Notes under the pieces: model-generated
The model's input: only the letters and a program-made list of their open reading frames with translations
What the model was told of the DNA's origin: nothing
The model's database searches: none
Shown here: one piece after another, positions 1 to 8,702 of the stretch
Layout of the letters: each line of letters opens with the position of its first letter
Position numbering within the stretch: the stretch's first letter is position 1
Program-made: the position numbers and the translations under genes
Source of the DNA: UBA10348 sp002469915
GTDB lineage: Bacteria; Bacteroidota; Rhodothermia; Rhodothermales; UBA10348
DNA length: 64,000 nucleotides
Assembly: GCA_029249345.1 (NCBI GenBank)
Contig: JAQWHM010000021.1
Location: 1 to 64,000, forward strand
Direction of reading: 5' to 3'

Positions 1-153
1 TAGGCCCCGAAGCGTCTTGTTAGCCTCTTCATAAAGAAGCTCCAAAACAAGCTCGATTTTCCTACAGAACTAGTCATCATTCAGGCGAAGAACGAGGTCG
101 CAATCTGCAGCTTTGTAGGCTGCCTGATTTTTGACCGGCCCCCTCCTACCTAA
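1..153 (+). other. Short open stretch, possible gene remnant (uncertain)
   Basis: Frame 1 begins with a TAG at position 1 and then stays open to a TAA at 151-153, giving about 49 codons with no ATG, GTG or TTG start. This may be the decayed 3' end of a gene or simple chance; I recognise no family. The rest of the stretch before the first gene (154-282) shows no gene. Confidence 0.12.
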
Positions 154-170
154 GTCCCTACAGGGGGTTT
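139..170 (+). terminator. Possible weak terminator-like hairpin
   Basis: CCCCCT (139-144) can pair with AGGGGG (162-167) across a 17-nt loop, followed by only three T. Stem is short, loop long and T-run poor, so this is a weak candidate. Confidence 0.15.
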
Positions 171-282
171 CCAGTAATCGTAATTAAAGTGCAACTTCAT
201 GTATTCTCCCTACAGAAGTTGATTTACAAGGGAATAGTACTCCTTATATACGAGCAGCATAATTATTCAATTGGCCAATTAA

Positions 283-1554
283 ATGAAACCCCACCTTTCT
301 ACCAGATTCGTCTTTGCATTTCTACTGCTGTTGATCCCGTTATCAACTTCACAAGCACAAAATCTGCAACATGCTGTACCTGAAGAAGTGGGAATGTCGA
401 CCGAGCGACTGACGCGTCTATCCGACTCGATGAAGGAATATGTTGATTTAGGTCAACTCCCTGGAAATGTTATTCTCGTTCTGAAAAATGGAAAAATTGT
501 CTTTGAAGAAGCCAATGGATTTCAAGACATCGAAAGTAATATTCCTATGGGAAAAGACGCCTTGTTCAGAATTGCTTCCCAATCGAAAGCCATTATCAGC
601 GCAGGTATTCTCATTCTTCAAGAAGAGGGGAAGCTGATTGTTCGGGATCCTGTAAGTAGACATTTACCAGAGTTTGCTAAAACTACGGTAGCGGTACGGA
701 CGGAAGACGGGTATGATGTGGTAGATGCCAACAGGCAAATCACCATTAGGGACCTGCTAACCCACACGGCCGGTATTGATTACGGATACGGAACGGCTGC
801 CGAAGAATGGAAGGCCGAGAAAATTCAAGGCTGGTATTTCGCACACCAAACAGAACCTATTCGAGAGACGGTCCGACGCATGGCGGCCCTGCCCATGGCC
901 CGACAACCTGGTGAAGCCTTCGTATATGGGTACAATACGGATATTTTAGGCGCCATAATTGAAGTCGCTTCCGGGCAAACACTTGATGTATTCCTTAAAG
1001 ATCGGATATTCGACCCTTTGCACATGGAGAACACCTTTTTCTACGTTCCACCATCAAAGGCTCATCAACTCACAACAGTCTATGCGCTGCAAAACGGCGA
1101 ACTAACGAGAGCCCCTGACGAGAGCAAGATGCTTGGACAAGGAGGCTATGTTGAGGGACCCAGAACTAGTTTTTCTGGTGGTGCCGGACTCGTTTCGACT
1201 GCTAGGGATTATGCCCGCTTTCTACAAATGGTATTAAATGGAGGGAATCTGGATGGGAATCAGGTCTTGTCCCCAGTTTCAGTAGAATCTATGCTTTCGG
1301 ATCACATTTCGCATTTGAACCGGACCAATGGCACGGGAATGGGACTTGGCTTTGGAGTCATCACGCATCTTGGACAATACGGGAATCTTGGGTCTGTAGG
1401 CGAGTTTAGCTGGGGAGGCGCCTATCATTCTAGCTACTTCGTGAGCCAATCTCACGACATGGTTGTAGTGTATTTCACTCAGGTAATACCAGCGCAAGGT
1501 ATCAACGATCACTCCAGATTACGGTCCTTGACCTACCAGTCTATCATCCGATAG
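283..1554 (+). CDS. Secreted beta-lactamase-fold serine hydrolase (class C / esterase family)
   Basis: A 423-residue member of the PF00144 family (class C beta-lactamase, DD-peptidase and family VIII esterase fold). The first 26 residues form a signal peptide ending in a SQAQ-type cleavage site, so the enzyme should be periplasmic or exported. The active-site SxxK motif is S99-Q-S-K102, in the usual F-R-I-A-S context. The second motif is Y215-G-Y217, with Tyr in place of the Asn of YxN. A WGGAYHSS segment late in the protein matches the third motif region of esterase-like members, which lack a clear KTG. Length is typical for the family. The deviating second and third motifs argue for an esterase or peptidase and against a true beta-lactamase; the substrate cannot be read from sequence. 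It stands alone, with no Shine-Dalgarno site visible. Confidence 0.85.
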   Translation: MKPHLSTRFVFAFLLLLIPLSTSQAQNLQHAVPEEVGMSTERLTRLSDSMKEYVDLGQLPGNVILVLKNGKIVFEEANGFQDIESNIPMGKDALFRIASQSKAIISAGILILQEEGKLIVRDPVSRHLPEFAKTTVAVRTEDGYDVVDANRQITIRDLLTHTAGIDYGYGTAAEEWKAEKIQGWYFAHQTEPIRETVRRMAALPMARQPGEAFVYGYNTDILGAIIEVASGQTLDVFLKDRIFDPLHMENTFFYVPPSKAHQLTTVYALQNGELTRAPDESKMLGQGGYVEGPRTSFSGGAGLVSTARDYARFLQMVLNGGNLDGNQVLSPVSVESMLSDHISHLNRTNGTGMGLGFGVITHLGQYGNLGSVGEFSWGGAYHSSYFVSQSHDMVVVYFTQVIPAQGINDHSRLRSLTYQSIIR

Positions 1555-1625
1555 CAAACCGAACCCAACACCAAATCATACGTATTGGGATTTGAACCTC
1601 ATTTTATGATTTCCGATCGAGAGAA

Positions 1626-2405
1626 GTGCACATCCGAAAAACCATATTTCAGACTCTGACCAACCACTTTTTGTGGATAGGGCTCGCAGTCCTGGTTGTC
1701 GTTTCGGGCGTCTTGTATGTGACGTTCAATTCTTGGATCATGCCGACTTTTACGAGATATGGAGAGGCGATCGTTGTTCCTGGTGTAATCAATACGGACA
1801 CCGATGAAGCGATGGCTCTCCTCCAAAAAGCTGGACTAAAATCCGAGACTGTAGTGTTACGCAAGCCCAATTTGCCACGGAATGTCGTCATAGATCAAAA
1901 CCCTCGACCGCAAGCGCTGGTAAAACCGGGAAGACGTATTTACCTAACCGTCAACGCCGGAGATACGACAACTGTACTTGTGCCCAATGTCGAATCATTC
2001 CCGATTCGGGAGGCTCGAAGCCGAGTCACGATTCATGGACTCGTAATTAAAGAAGTGCTGCCCGACTCAATTCCCTCTCCGCACGCCAACACCATAACCC
2101 GACAGTATCCAGCTGCTGGATCGAGTGTCCCAAGTGGGTCGGAAGTGACACTCTGGTTTGGAACGGGATTAGGAGACAGGCTCGTTTCTGTTCCGAACAT
2201 AACAAGCCTGACGGTAAGCGAGGCTAGAGAAAAACTCCTCTCGCTTCGCCTCAGATCTGTTGTCGTAGGGGCTGGCACGGAGCCGGTGGAGTTCATGAAG
2301 GTGGTCTACCAAGGGACAGAAGCAGGAACCAGCGTAAGAGAAGGGTACGAGGTGCGCCTTCATCTCACGTCAGAGAACGCATCACTCAACGATATCAACA
2401 ATTAG
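1626..2405 (+). CDS. Membrane-anchored PASTA-domain protein
   Basis: A 259-residue protein with one N-terminal transmembrane segment (about residues 14-35) followed by three PASTA repeats (roughly 46-115, 116-187 and 188-253), each with the proline/valine-rich start VPN or VPG and a G-x-x-[VI]-x-L end. PASTA domains bind peptidoglycan fragments or act as extracytoplasmic spacers on Ser/Thr kinases and penicillin-binding proteins. There is no kinase or transpeptidase domain here, so this is the stand-alone form common in Bacteroidota, with the repeats expected in the periplasm. The start is GTG at 1626; no in-frame ATG lies upstream of the membrane segment. The 3' end overlaps the oppositely oriented pyrR by 24 bp. 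Exact function unknown. Confidence 0.85.
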   Translation: MHIRKTIFQTLTNHFLWIGLAVLVVVSGVLYVTFNSWIMPTFTRYGEAIVVPGVINTDTDEAMALLQKAGLKSETVVLRKPNLPRNVVIDQNPRPQALVKPGRRIYLTVNAGDTTTVLVPNVESFPIREARSRVTIHGLVIKEVLPDSIPSPHANTITRQYPAAGSSVPSGSEVTLWFGTGLGDRLVSVPNITSLTVSEAREKLLSLRLRSVVVGAGTEPVEFMKVVYQGTEAGTSVREGYEVRLHLTSENASLNDINN

Positions 2406-2879
2406 TTCAGTCGTGTCTACTTCAACGCGCTCACGGTGCTTGGTAGGCATGACCCGACCTACATAGTCTGGCTGAATTGGATATTCTCGGTGCCCTCGGT
2501 CAATGAGTACCAAGAGCTGAATGGAACGAGGTCGCCCTGAGCGCACAACCGCATCTAGAGCCGCGCGGGCTGTCCTGCCTGTGAAAAGGACGTCATCTAC
2601 TAAGATGACATCCTTGTCAGTGAGATCGGGCAATGCGGTGCCCGAACCGGAATACGGAGTGTCATCTCTGAAAGCGGCTACATCTAGGTCTACCGAGATG
2701 ATTTCTGTCTGCTCAATCTGGTTTATGAACCCTACTAAGTGATGGGCTAAAACGGCCCCGCTGCTTTTGATTCCCAGCACAGCCAACGATTCAACGCCCC
2801 GATTGCGCTCTACAATCTCGTAGGACAGACGATCTAGCGTCTTGGCTACCTGCTGTGGGCTCATTAATCGAGTACGCAT
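2382..2879 (-). CDS. pyrR: PyrR bifunctional pyr regulator / uracil phosphoribosyltransferase
   Basis: A 165-residue PyrR-type phosphoribosyltransferase. The PRPP-binding loop VILVDDVLFTGRT (residues 91-103) and the downstream RPRSIQL, IDRGHRE and PDYVG segments are PyrR hallmarks. In other bacteria PyrR binds pyr mRNA or acts as a UMP-forming phosphoribosyltransferase for uracil salvage; no pyr operon leader is visible here, so the enzymatic role is safer. A longer reading frame begins at 2918, but that ATG lies within a terminator stem of the upstream gene. The ATG at 2879 fits homologous N-termini (about 12 residues before the first conserved helix), so I use it. The 3' end overlaps the convergent PASTA gene by 24 bp. 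Confidence 0.88.
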   Translation of the reverse strand: MRTRLMSPQQVAKTLDRLSYEIVERNRGVESLAVLGIKSSGAVLAHHLVGFINQIEQTEIISVDLDVAAFRDDTPYSGSGTALPDLTDKDVILVDDVLFTGRTARAALDAVVRSGRPRSIQLLVLIDRGHREYPIQPDYVGRVMPTKHRERVEVDTTELIVDIVE

Positions 2880-2902
2880 GTCCAAACGGGGTTCTATGAA
2901 AC

Positions 2903-2930
2903 AAAAAAGCCCTCGCATTTCGGCGAAGGC
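2903..2930 (-). terminator. Rho-independent terminator after the small secreted protein
   Basis: On the minus strand, GCCTTCGC pairs with GCGAGGGC around a CGAAAT loop (plus-strand 2909-2930), followed by six T (2903-2908). It lies 22 nt after the stop of the gene at 2953-3360 and separates it from pyrR. Confidence 0.75.
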
Positions 2931-2952
2931 GTTTCAACTAAGGAGAAGACGT

Positions 2953-3360
2953 CTACTGAAACATTGCTTTCAAACTTCCCCAAGTACGTCGAACGGCTGT
3001 AGTAGTGTAATTCATGGATTGACTCTTCAGGACTTCCCGAACGCCATTCATATACACTACTTCTAGCTGGTAGTCGACCTGATCGCTTCCAGATTTAAAT
3101 ACCTGAGAATCACGATATCCGTATGCCCTGTTGGGGCCGTGTGCCGCCGCTTCATGAATTCGCACAAACTGATCATTGCTGAACGGCGTTTTGCGCTGAA
3201 TTTCGAATTGGCGTACATCTTCTTCCAGCTCAGATTGCCAGGTTATGACGAAGTCCCGTCCTTCCTCTCTAATATCAAATCCAGACAAGCGCACCTGCCC
3301 AGCGAGCATGGTTGCCCCCGTGAGGATCATAAAAGACGCTATGAGGAGTACAGTTTTCAT
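2953..3360 (-). CDS. Small secreted protein with a fibronectin type III-like domain
   Basis: A 135-residue protein of unknown function. Residues 1-21 form a signal peptide ending near AGQ. The remainder reads as one beta-sandwich of the FN3 type: a VITWQSE strand, a QFEIQRK strand, a YGYRDSQV segment and a VDYQLEVVY strand, in the order typical of FN3-like domains in Bacteroidota exported proteins. There is no lipobox and no sorting domain, so it is probably a soluble periplasmic or secreted protein. It follows fur on the same strand, 106 bp downstream, and ends in a clear terminator. The FN3 assignment rests on pattern alone; the biological role cannot be inferred. Confidence 0.65.
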   Translation of the reverse strand: MKTVLLIASFMILTGATMLAGQVRLSGFDIREEGRDFVITWQSELEEDVRQFEIQRKTPFSNDQFVRIHEAAAHGPNRAYGYRDSQVFKSGSDQVDYQLEVVYMNGVREVLKSQSMNYTTTAVRRTWGSLKAMFQ

Positions 3361-3466
3361 TAAGAGAGGTACATCATAATCTCACCAATATACATGTTAT
3401 CGGCCGAGTATTACAGGGTCTGAACTTATAAGCTGTCATAATAATACACAACTAGTTCAGGTACAC

Positions 3467-3937
3467 CTAAGATTCCACCTTTTTGGGACAACTAGTTTTT
3501 TTGCAGTGGCCATACATATTCAACGAATGATGGCTGATTTCAAATTCAAAGATCTCAGCTACCATGTCTCGAATACTCTGAATTCGAGGATCACAAAACT
3601 CGAAGAGGTCATTGCAATCCAGGCAAATGAGATGATCATGTTGCCAATAGCGGTAGGACCTTTCATACTTCGCGTGTTTGTCTCCAAATTGATGACGTAC
3701 GACCAAATTGCACTCCACCAGTAGTTCAAGCGTGTTATACACCGTTGCCCGACTGACCTGCGCTTTATTTTGCATAAGTCGCAAATAGAGCTCATCCGCA
3801 TCGAAATGATCGTCGGCTTCGTAAACGGCTTCAAAAATGGCTAAGCGCTCCGCTGTTTGACGCAGATTCCGCTTTTTCAGATAATCGTTGAAACGGCCAC
3901 GAACGATATTAAGTTGATCTTCAGGAAGCTTGGGCAT
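3467..3937 (-). CDS. fur: Fur-family metal-responsive repressor
   Basis: A 156-residue Fur/PerR-family regulator. The N-terminal winged helix (about 10-85) contains the recognition-helix segment VSRATVYNTLELL. The metal-binding dimerisation domain carries the HDHLICLDC motif (H100, H102, C105, C108), and a second cysteine pair, C145 and C150, near the C-terminus; together the four cysteines make a complete structural zinc site. Fur-family members control iron uptake, peroxide stress or zinc homeostasis; the sequence does not decide which, though the presence of bacillithiol genes and a FecI/FecR system in this window makes iron or redox plausible. It lies 69 bp downstream of tmk on the same strand. 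Start ATG at 3937 gives the normal N-terminal length. Confidence 0.9.
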   Translation of the reverse strand: MPKLPEDQLNIVRGRFNDYLKKRNLRQTAERLAIFEAVYEADDHFDADELYLRLMQNKAQVSRATVYNTLELLVECNLVVRHQFGDKHAKYERSYRYWQHDHLICLDCNDLFEFCDPRIQSIRDMVAEIFEFEISHHSLNMYGHCKKTSCPKKVES

Positions 3938-4006
3938 GTGCGTGTAAATGGAAACAGAAATAGGTTAAACGTACCCTAAGAGCTAAAAGCAGTTCCTTTA
4001 AATGGG

Positions 4007-4642
4007 TTACAGATACAAACTGAGATCCTCCCAAATCGCGTTCTCCACCTCACTCTCAGTCCCGCTACCATCAATAATACACACGCGCTCTGAATGCCTT
4101 TCGGCTAAAGTCAAATACGCATTCCTGACCCGCTCGAAAAAAGCCCCACCAGCCTGCTCCATTCGATCTGCAGCTTTTTCTTCCCCAAATCGAATGTTTA
4201 GTCTCGACTCGGCAGTTTCCGTAGTGATATCCACAAAATACGTTCTGTCTGGGATCACACCCCCAGTAACCTCGAGCTGAAAGGATTCGAGCCAAGAAGG
4301 CTCTGCCACTCCTCGTCCCCCGCCCTGGTAAGCAATAGTCGAATCGAAAAATCGATCGCAAACGACAATGCCCCCGCGCGCGTGAAACGGGCTAATTTTT
4401 TCTTTAACCAGTTGAGCGCGCGCGGCAGAAAACAAAAGCATTTCGGCAAAAGGGTGAATATCGAGGCTGGGATCCAGCAAAATATCCCTTACCTGCTCTG
4501 ACATAGCCGTACCCCCAGGCTCCCGCACGTAAAGTGTTTCTTTACCCAACAGGTCTAATCGAGTCAAAAGACGCTTTATTTGGGTGCTTTTCCCGGATCC
4601 GTCAATTCCTTCAAAACTGATAATCATACGTCGTGGTGGCAA
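4007..4642 (-). CDS. tmk: Thymidylate kinase
   Basis: A 211-residue dTMP kinase, phosphorylating dTMP to dTDP with ATP in the cytoplasm for dTTP synthesis. The P-loop FEGIDGSGKST spans residues 10-20. The YVREPGG segment follows, then the DRFFDSTIAYQGGGRG dTMP-binding region near residue 100, and a FVDITTETA segment before the LID region. Length matches the family. It is the first gene of a minus-strand run (tmk, fur, small secreted protein). It diverges from the TPR gene. Confidence 0.95.
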   Translation of the reverse strand: MPPRRMIISFEGIDGSGKSTQIKRLLTRLDLLGKETLYVREPGGTAMSEQVRDILLDPSLDIHPFAEMLLFSAARAQLVKEKISPFHARGGIVVCDRFFDSTIAYQGGGRGVAEPSWLESFQLEVTGGVIPDRTYFVDITTETAESRLNIRFGEEKAADRMEQAGGAFFERVRNAYLTLAERHSERVCIIDGSGTESEVENAIWEDLSLYL

Positions 4643-4724
4643 ATCTTAAATGAACCGTCCCTAGAGAACACGATAATCGACAAATAAAACGTTGTAGTAT
4701 AGAGAGAATCATCAGGAGTATTGC

Positions 4725-4755
4725 TTGATTTTCGGTTGGAATGCACATACTTTTG
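4725..4755 (+). promoter_or_regulatory. Bacteroidota-type promoter for the TPR gene
   Basis: TTG (4725-4727), a 20-nt spacer and TACTTTTG (4748-4755) match the TTG / TAnnTTTG promoter consensus of Bacteroidota exactly at the -7 element. The expected transcription start, about 4762, lies downstream of an ATG at 4741 and thereby supports the later start at 4855. Confidence 0.5.
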
Positions 4756-4854
4756 TATTTCCCGTCGAACCTTTTCAACACGGCAGCTTTGAAGCAGCCC
4801 AAATGCTCCTTAGGAAGCATTTTCGCTCTCCAATCAGGTACGATACCGCACCGC

Positions 4855-6267
4855 ATGAGCATGTTCAACTACGGCTTCGAAGACTTCGAGGAATTTAAAG
4901 ATGACAGTCGCCTGGAAGACCTGGCGGCTCACTTCGAGCGAGAAGGATCGGATTCATATTTCGATTCGGATACGCTTGAAGAAATCGCTTCGTACTACTT
5001 TGAGCAAGGACGATTTGAAGAATCCCTGCGTGTTGTCGACAGATCCCTAGAAATGCATCCGTATTCATCAGATGGATGGATGAGACGCGGCATTCTGTTG
5101 AATAACTTAGGGCGTCACCACGAAGCGCTCGAAGCGTACGATGAAGCGCTGGGGATGAACCCGACAGATATTGAGACTCTCGTCAACAAAGGAATCACAC
5201 TTGATTCGGTTGATGAACCTGAAAAGGCACTTCTCGCATATTCATATGCCTTAAATCTGGATCCGAATAATGATGAAGCACTTTTCAATACTGGTGTTAC
5301 ACTTGAACGCCTAAATAGAATCGCTGAAGCTGTTGCTGTTTTTGAGCACTGCGCTGAGCGAAATCCCGAGCATCCTGAAGTTTGGTATGAACTCGGATTT
5401 TGTTATGACCGAGTGGGGCGTGAGCAGGATAGCGTGGCATCCTATGACAGACATCTAGATATTGACCCCTATTCTCACGATGCTTGGTACAACCGAGGTA
5501 TCGTTTTAAATCGGATCACTCGTTACAGAGAAGCGATTGATTCATATGACATGGCCCTCGTCATTTCTGAGGAATTTGCCTCCGCACACTACAACCGTGG
5601 TAACGCACTTGCGAACCTAGGTGAATTAAGGGAAGCCATCTCGAGCTACAAACGTGTGCTGGAGATTGAGGGCAAAGACGCAGCCACGTGCTATAATATT
5701 GCGCTGGCTTTTGAGGAACTGAAGCTCTTTGAAAGCTCCATCCATTACTTCGAAAAAGCGATTGAAGCCGACGAGACGTATGCAGAAGCATGGTACGGGC
5801 TGGGTTGTTGCTACGATGCGATGGAACGCTTTGAAGAGGCCCTTTCTTATTTTAACAGAGCCGTCGTACTAAGTCCCGAAACGCCTGACTTTTGGCATGC
5901 CAAGGCCGATTGCGCCTATAACTTGGGTCGCCTGCCAGAAGCAGCAAATGCTTATCGTACGGTCGTTAAAGTGGCTCCGAAAAACAGGGATGCCTGGATG
6001 GACTTCGCTGAGACGTTGTTTGAATCAGGTGCTGTTGAGGAAGCTCTGAACGCCTACAAAACAGCTCTATCCCTTAAACCGGACTGTGCTCAGACCTATT
6101 TTCATCAGGCCAAGGCCCTATTTGCGCTCGGTCAACCGGAAGAAAGCATTCGCTCGCTGAAAATGGCTTTCCGCCTCGATCCGGCCCAGCTTGAAGAGTT
6201 TCCACGAGCGTACCCAGAGCTTTTCCGCGACAAGGATATCCGTCGCATGTTGGACCTGGACAACTAA
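4855..6267 (+). CDS. Tetratricopeptide-repeat protein
   Basis: A 470-residue protein made almost entirely of tandem 34-residue TPR units from about residue 30 to 440, with typical W-x-x-x-G-x-x-x-x-x-x-x-[YF]-x-x-A pattern (for example WYELGFCYDRVG and WYNRGIVLNRI). The N-terminal 20 residues are strongly acidic and aromatic (FNYGFEDFEEF), with no signal peptide, so the protein is likely cytoplasmic and acts as a protein-interaction scaffold. The frame is open back to an ATG at 4741, but a TAnnTTTG promoter covers that position and those 38 residues look non-coding; ATG 4855 (or 4861) is preferred. DUF368 follows 9 bp later, so the two are probably co-transcribed. Function unknown. Confidence 0.85.
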   Translation: MSMFNYGFEDFEEFKDDSRLEDLAAHFEREGSDSYFDSDTLEEIASYYFEQGRFEESLRVVDRSLEMHPYSSDGWMRRGILLNNLGRHHEALEAYDEALGMNPTDIETLVNKGITLDSVDEPEKALLAYSYALNLDPNNDEALFNTGVTLERLNRIAEAVAVFEHCAERNPEHPEVWYELGFCYDRVGREQDSVASYDRHLDIDPYSHDAWYNRGIVLNRITRYREAIDSYDMALVISEEFASAHYNRGNALANLGELREAISSYKRVLEIEGKDAATCYNIALAFEELKLFESSIHYFEKAIEADETYAEAWYGLGCCYDAMERFEEALSYFNRAVVLSPETPDFWHAKADCAYNLGRLPEAANAYRTVVKVAPKNRDAWMDFAETLFESGAVEEALNAYKTALSLKPDCAQTYFHQAKALFALGQPEESIRSLKMAFRLDPAQLEEFPRAYPELFRDKDIRRMLDLDN

Positions 6268-6276
6268 GAGTCATTC

Positions 6277-7173
6277 ATGTCCCAATCTATCTTTCGCTGG
6301 CTTTCTTCCTTCGGGCAAGGAATCGTCATCGGTGCAGCCAATGTAATTCCCGGTGTTAGCGGCGGAACAATGGCGCTCATATTCGGCATTTACGAACAAC
6401 TTATCGGGCTGCTTGGAGATTTGTTCAAAGCTGGGCTGCTCCTGTTAAAATTGGACTTCCGTGGCTTTTCCGAAAAAATGAGCCATATTCCGTGGGCATT
6501 TTTCCTTTGGCTTACTGGTGGCATTTTAATAGCTCCTCTGCTTGGGGCCAAGCTCATTCCGAATGCACTCGAAACATGGCCTGAAGAAAGCCGCAGCCTC
6601 TTTTTTGGCCTTATCCTTGGTACCATTCCCATTCCATGGATTCGAATCAAGGATCACCGCCGAAGAAATGTACTTTTTTTGCTCATTGCGGCAGCAGTTT
6701 CGTTTCTCATTGTTGGTATTCCGCCCGCAGAATTGACTGATCCAGGACTCATTGCCGTCTTTTTTGCGGCAGCATTAGCGATTTGCGCTATGATCCTCCC
6801 CGGCGTAAGTGGAGCGTTCATTTTGCTCATTCTGGGTATGTACGTTCCTGTATTCGAAGCCATTGAATCCCGAGACCTCACCGTTATTGCCGTCTTTGCG
6901 CTGGGAGCAGGACTAGGGCTGGGCAGTTTTGCCCTTCTTTTAAAAGCTCTCTTAGAAAAAGCCCACGATACCACCATGGCGGTACTTGTCGGTTTGATGA
7001 TGGGGTCCCTTCGATCACTCTGGCCTTGGTTAGCCGAAGACCGCGGCGTCCTTGCGCCAGATACTGGCGATGGATTTGGAATCGTGCTTGTGCTCGGGCT
7101 AGCTGGCCTTGCCGTTTCTTCCGTCCTAACGCTGATTGAGTTCAGAGCGAGCCGTTCCCATTCGAACTCTTAG
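6277..7173 (+). CDS. DUF368 polyprenyl-phosphate transporter (PopT family)
   Basis: A 298-residue integral membrane protein with about eight hydrophobic spans. It begins with the family signature NVIPGVSGGTMALIFGIYE (about residues 23-41) and has a second related repeat, MILPGVSGAFILLILGMY, near 172-189, as expected for the internally duplicated DUF368 fold. DUF368 proteins are known from work in Gram-positive bacteria as transporters that return undecaprenyl phosphate across the membrane, recycling the lipid carrier for peptidoglycan and surface polysaccharide synthesis. The protein would sit in the inner membrane. It lies 9 bp after the TPR gene and its 3' end overlaps the convergent lipoprotein gene by 4 bp. 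Confidence 0.85.
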   Translation: MSQSIFRWLSSFGQGIVIGAANVIPGVSGGTMALIFGIYEQLIGLLGDLFKAGLLLLKLDFRGFSEKMSHIPWAFFLWLTGGILIAPLLGAKLIPNALETWPEESRSLFFGLILGTIPIPWIRIKDHRRRNVLFLLIAAAVSFLIVGIPPAELTDPGLIAVFFAAALAICAMILPGVSGAFILLILGMYVPVFEAIESRDLTVIAVFALGAGLGLGSFALLLKALLEKAHDTTMAVLVGLMMGSLRSLWPWLAEDRGVLAPDTGDGFGIVLVLGLAGLAVSSVLTLIEFRASRSHSNS

Positions 7174-8600
7174 AATCGTGTTCCAATAGTGGTAGCGCCC
7201 GGGCCGACCTCAATAACCTTTACCACTTCGTTCTCAGCGGTGTCAATCACTACCACAGTTCCGGGTGGTTTCTGGCCATAGACGGCATCCCGTCCTTCAA
7301 AGTCTCCCAGCGTGTTTTTACTGGCTACAAACACATAGCGGCCGTCGGACGATGTAACGATGCCCGTTGGCTCCTTCAACGCTGGATGCGTTATGGTTTT
7401 ATCAATGATCTCTTGATAAGCATCAAGCACAGCCACCTTGTCTTCACCCGTCACGGTCACATAGACCTTAGAAGCATCTGGCAAATAGGTTAGGTAGTGC
7501 GGATCCCTACCCACGTTCAGAGACTGTCTTTGTTGAATATGAGGCGGATTAGAGACAGATAACAAGGTTACGGTTCCACTGGTCACCCCAGTACCCCACA
7601 TTTTCCTTCCATTAGGGGCCATTGCAAAATCACGAAAACTGTGTCTTACTCCAGCAACCGAGTAATACTGTACGACTAGGTTGGCCAGATCAACAATCAC
7701 AATCTGATCTGCTGCCATGCTAGCGGAAAAGGCATAATCTGCTTGAGGCCGAACAGCTAATGCGTGAGAGGCCTCGAACGATACAGGAATCTGTACCGCT
7801 ACTAAATCTGATCGGCGCAATTCGATCATGTTTTTGGGTCCGCCGTCGGATCTGAATTCACGACTGACAATCATAGCATCCTCGGAGGGATTTAAAGCAA
7901 TCAATCCCGGATCGTCCATCTCATATTGAGCAACAAACCCATTATTCCGATTGAATTTGACGACACCCTCAAGGTCACCGATTCGATAGCTACCGACAGA
8001 AGCATACCAGAATGCACCATCCGGTTCAACTGCAACATGGTGAACCCGAGCTCTTTCTGAAAAGCCATGCTGCGTTAAATCTAACCTGCGAACTACAACA
8101 AACGCATCCATATCCAAAACAGATACATAGGGCTCATCCGCATGAGCGATGTAGGCCAAATTTATGGAGTTAGAAAAGGGAACGGCGCCCAATGGACCGA
8201 TGGCCCCTTCATCCACCCAACGTGTCAAAAGATTGACTTCATCTTCAGAAAGTCGATCTTTTCCCTGGTCAAATGGATGAGTGTCGTCTCCAACTCGCTT
8301 CAACTTCTGGATCATCCTGCTGTCCTCCGAAGCAAACGGGATGACCACTTCGCCAAATTCAGATCCTTGAATCAATTGAGTCCATCCTTCCAGACTGAGC
8401 CCAGCGCGTGGCCTTGAGCCGCCATGGCACGAAGCACATTGCCTATCCAAAATAGGCTGGATGTGAGGCTCGTACCCTATTAAATCCACATTTCCAATGG
8501 AAGGAGTCAGATCATCGCCTAGCAGGTCGCATCCGCTGACTAGCACAGTGGCTAGCAGCACGCCAAAAACGAGGGTTGTAAAAAAAGATCGACGAAGCAT
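7170..8600 (-). CDS. Lipoprotein with a c-type haem motif and a YVTN beta-propeller
   Basis: A 476-residue exported protein. The signal peptide ends in a lipobox with Cys24 (LVSGC). A short cytochrome-c-like segment follows with one CxxCH haem-binding motif (C55-A-S-C58-H59), close to what is seen in planctomycete-type and Bacteroidota c-type domains that begin with I-x-P-I-L-D-R-x-C. The remaining 330 residues form a seven-bladed YVTN/LVIVD-like beta-propeller (repeats such as AYIAHADEPYVSVLDMD, KVYVTVTGEDKVAVLD and YVFVASKN). The combination suggests electron transfer or a surface-exposed binding role. It is expected to be anchored to a membrane by lipid. It may share a transcript with the choice-of-anchor B gene upstream (102 bp gap). 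Confidence 0.75.
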   Translation of the reverse strand: MLRRSFFTTLVFGVLLATVLVSGCDLLGDDLTPSIGNVDLIGYEPHIQPILDRQCASCHGGSRPRAGLSLEGWTQLIQGSEFGEVVIPFASEDSRMIQKLKRVGDDTHPFDQGKDRLSEDEVNLLTRWVDEGAIGPLGAVPFSNSINLAYIAHADEPYVSVLDMDAFVVVRRLDLTQHGFSERARVHHVAVEPDGAFWYASVGSYRIGDLEGVVKFNRNNGFVAQYEMDDPGLIALNPSEDAMIVSREFRSDGGPKNMIELRRSDLVAVQIPVSFEASHALAVRPQADYAFSASMAADQIVIVDLANLVVQYYSVAGVRHSFRDFAMAPNGRKMWGTGVTSGTVTLLSVSNPPHIQQRQSLNVGRDPHYLTYLPDASKVYVTVTGEDKVAVLDAYQEIIDKTITHPALKEPTGIVTSSDGRYVFVASKNTLGDFEGRDAVYGQKPPGTVVVIDTAENEVVKVIEVGPGATTIGTRF

Positions 8601-8702
8601 GAAAACCCTACACCAGATCCAGAATGGTTAAGTCACACTATTAAGTACGCCAAATCTGTCATTTTTCGCTCTCTGAGACTGCAAAAAGCGCGCTTTAATA
8701 TC

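Noticed and set aside
189..383. A 64-codon frame overlapping the start of the beta-lactamase-fold gene
   Set aside because: It overlaps the signal peptide of a well-supported gene in another frame and has no family features.
2903..2918. Start of pyrR at 2918
   Set aside because: That ATG lies within the stem of the upstream terminator and adds residues not found in PyrR proteins.
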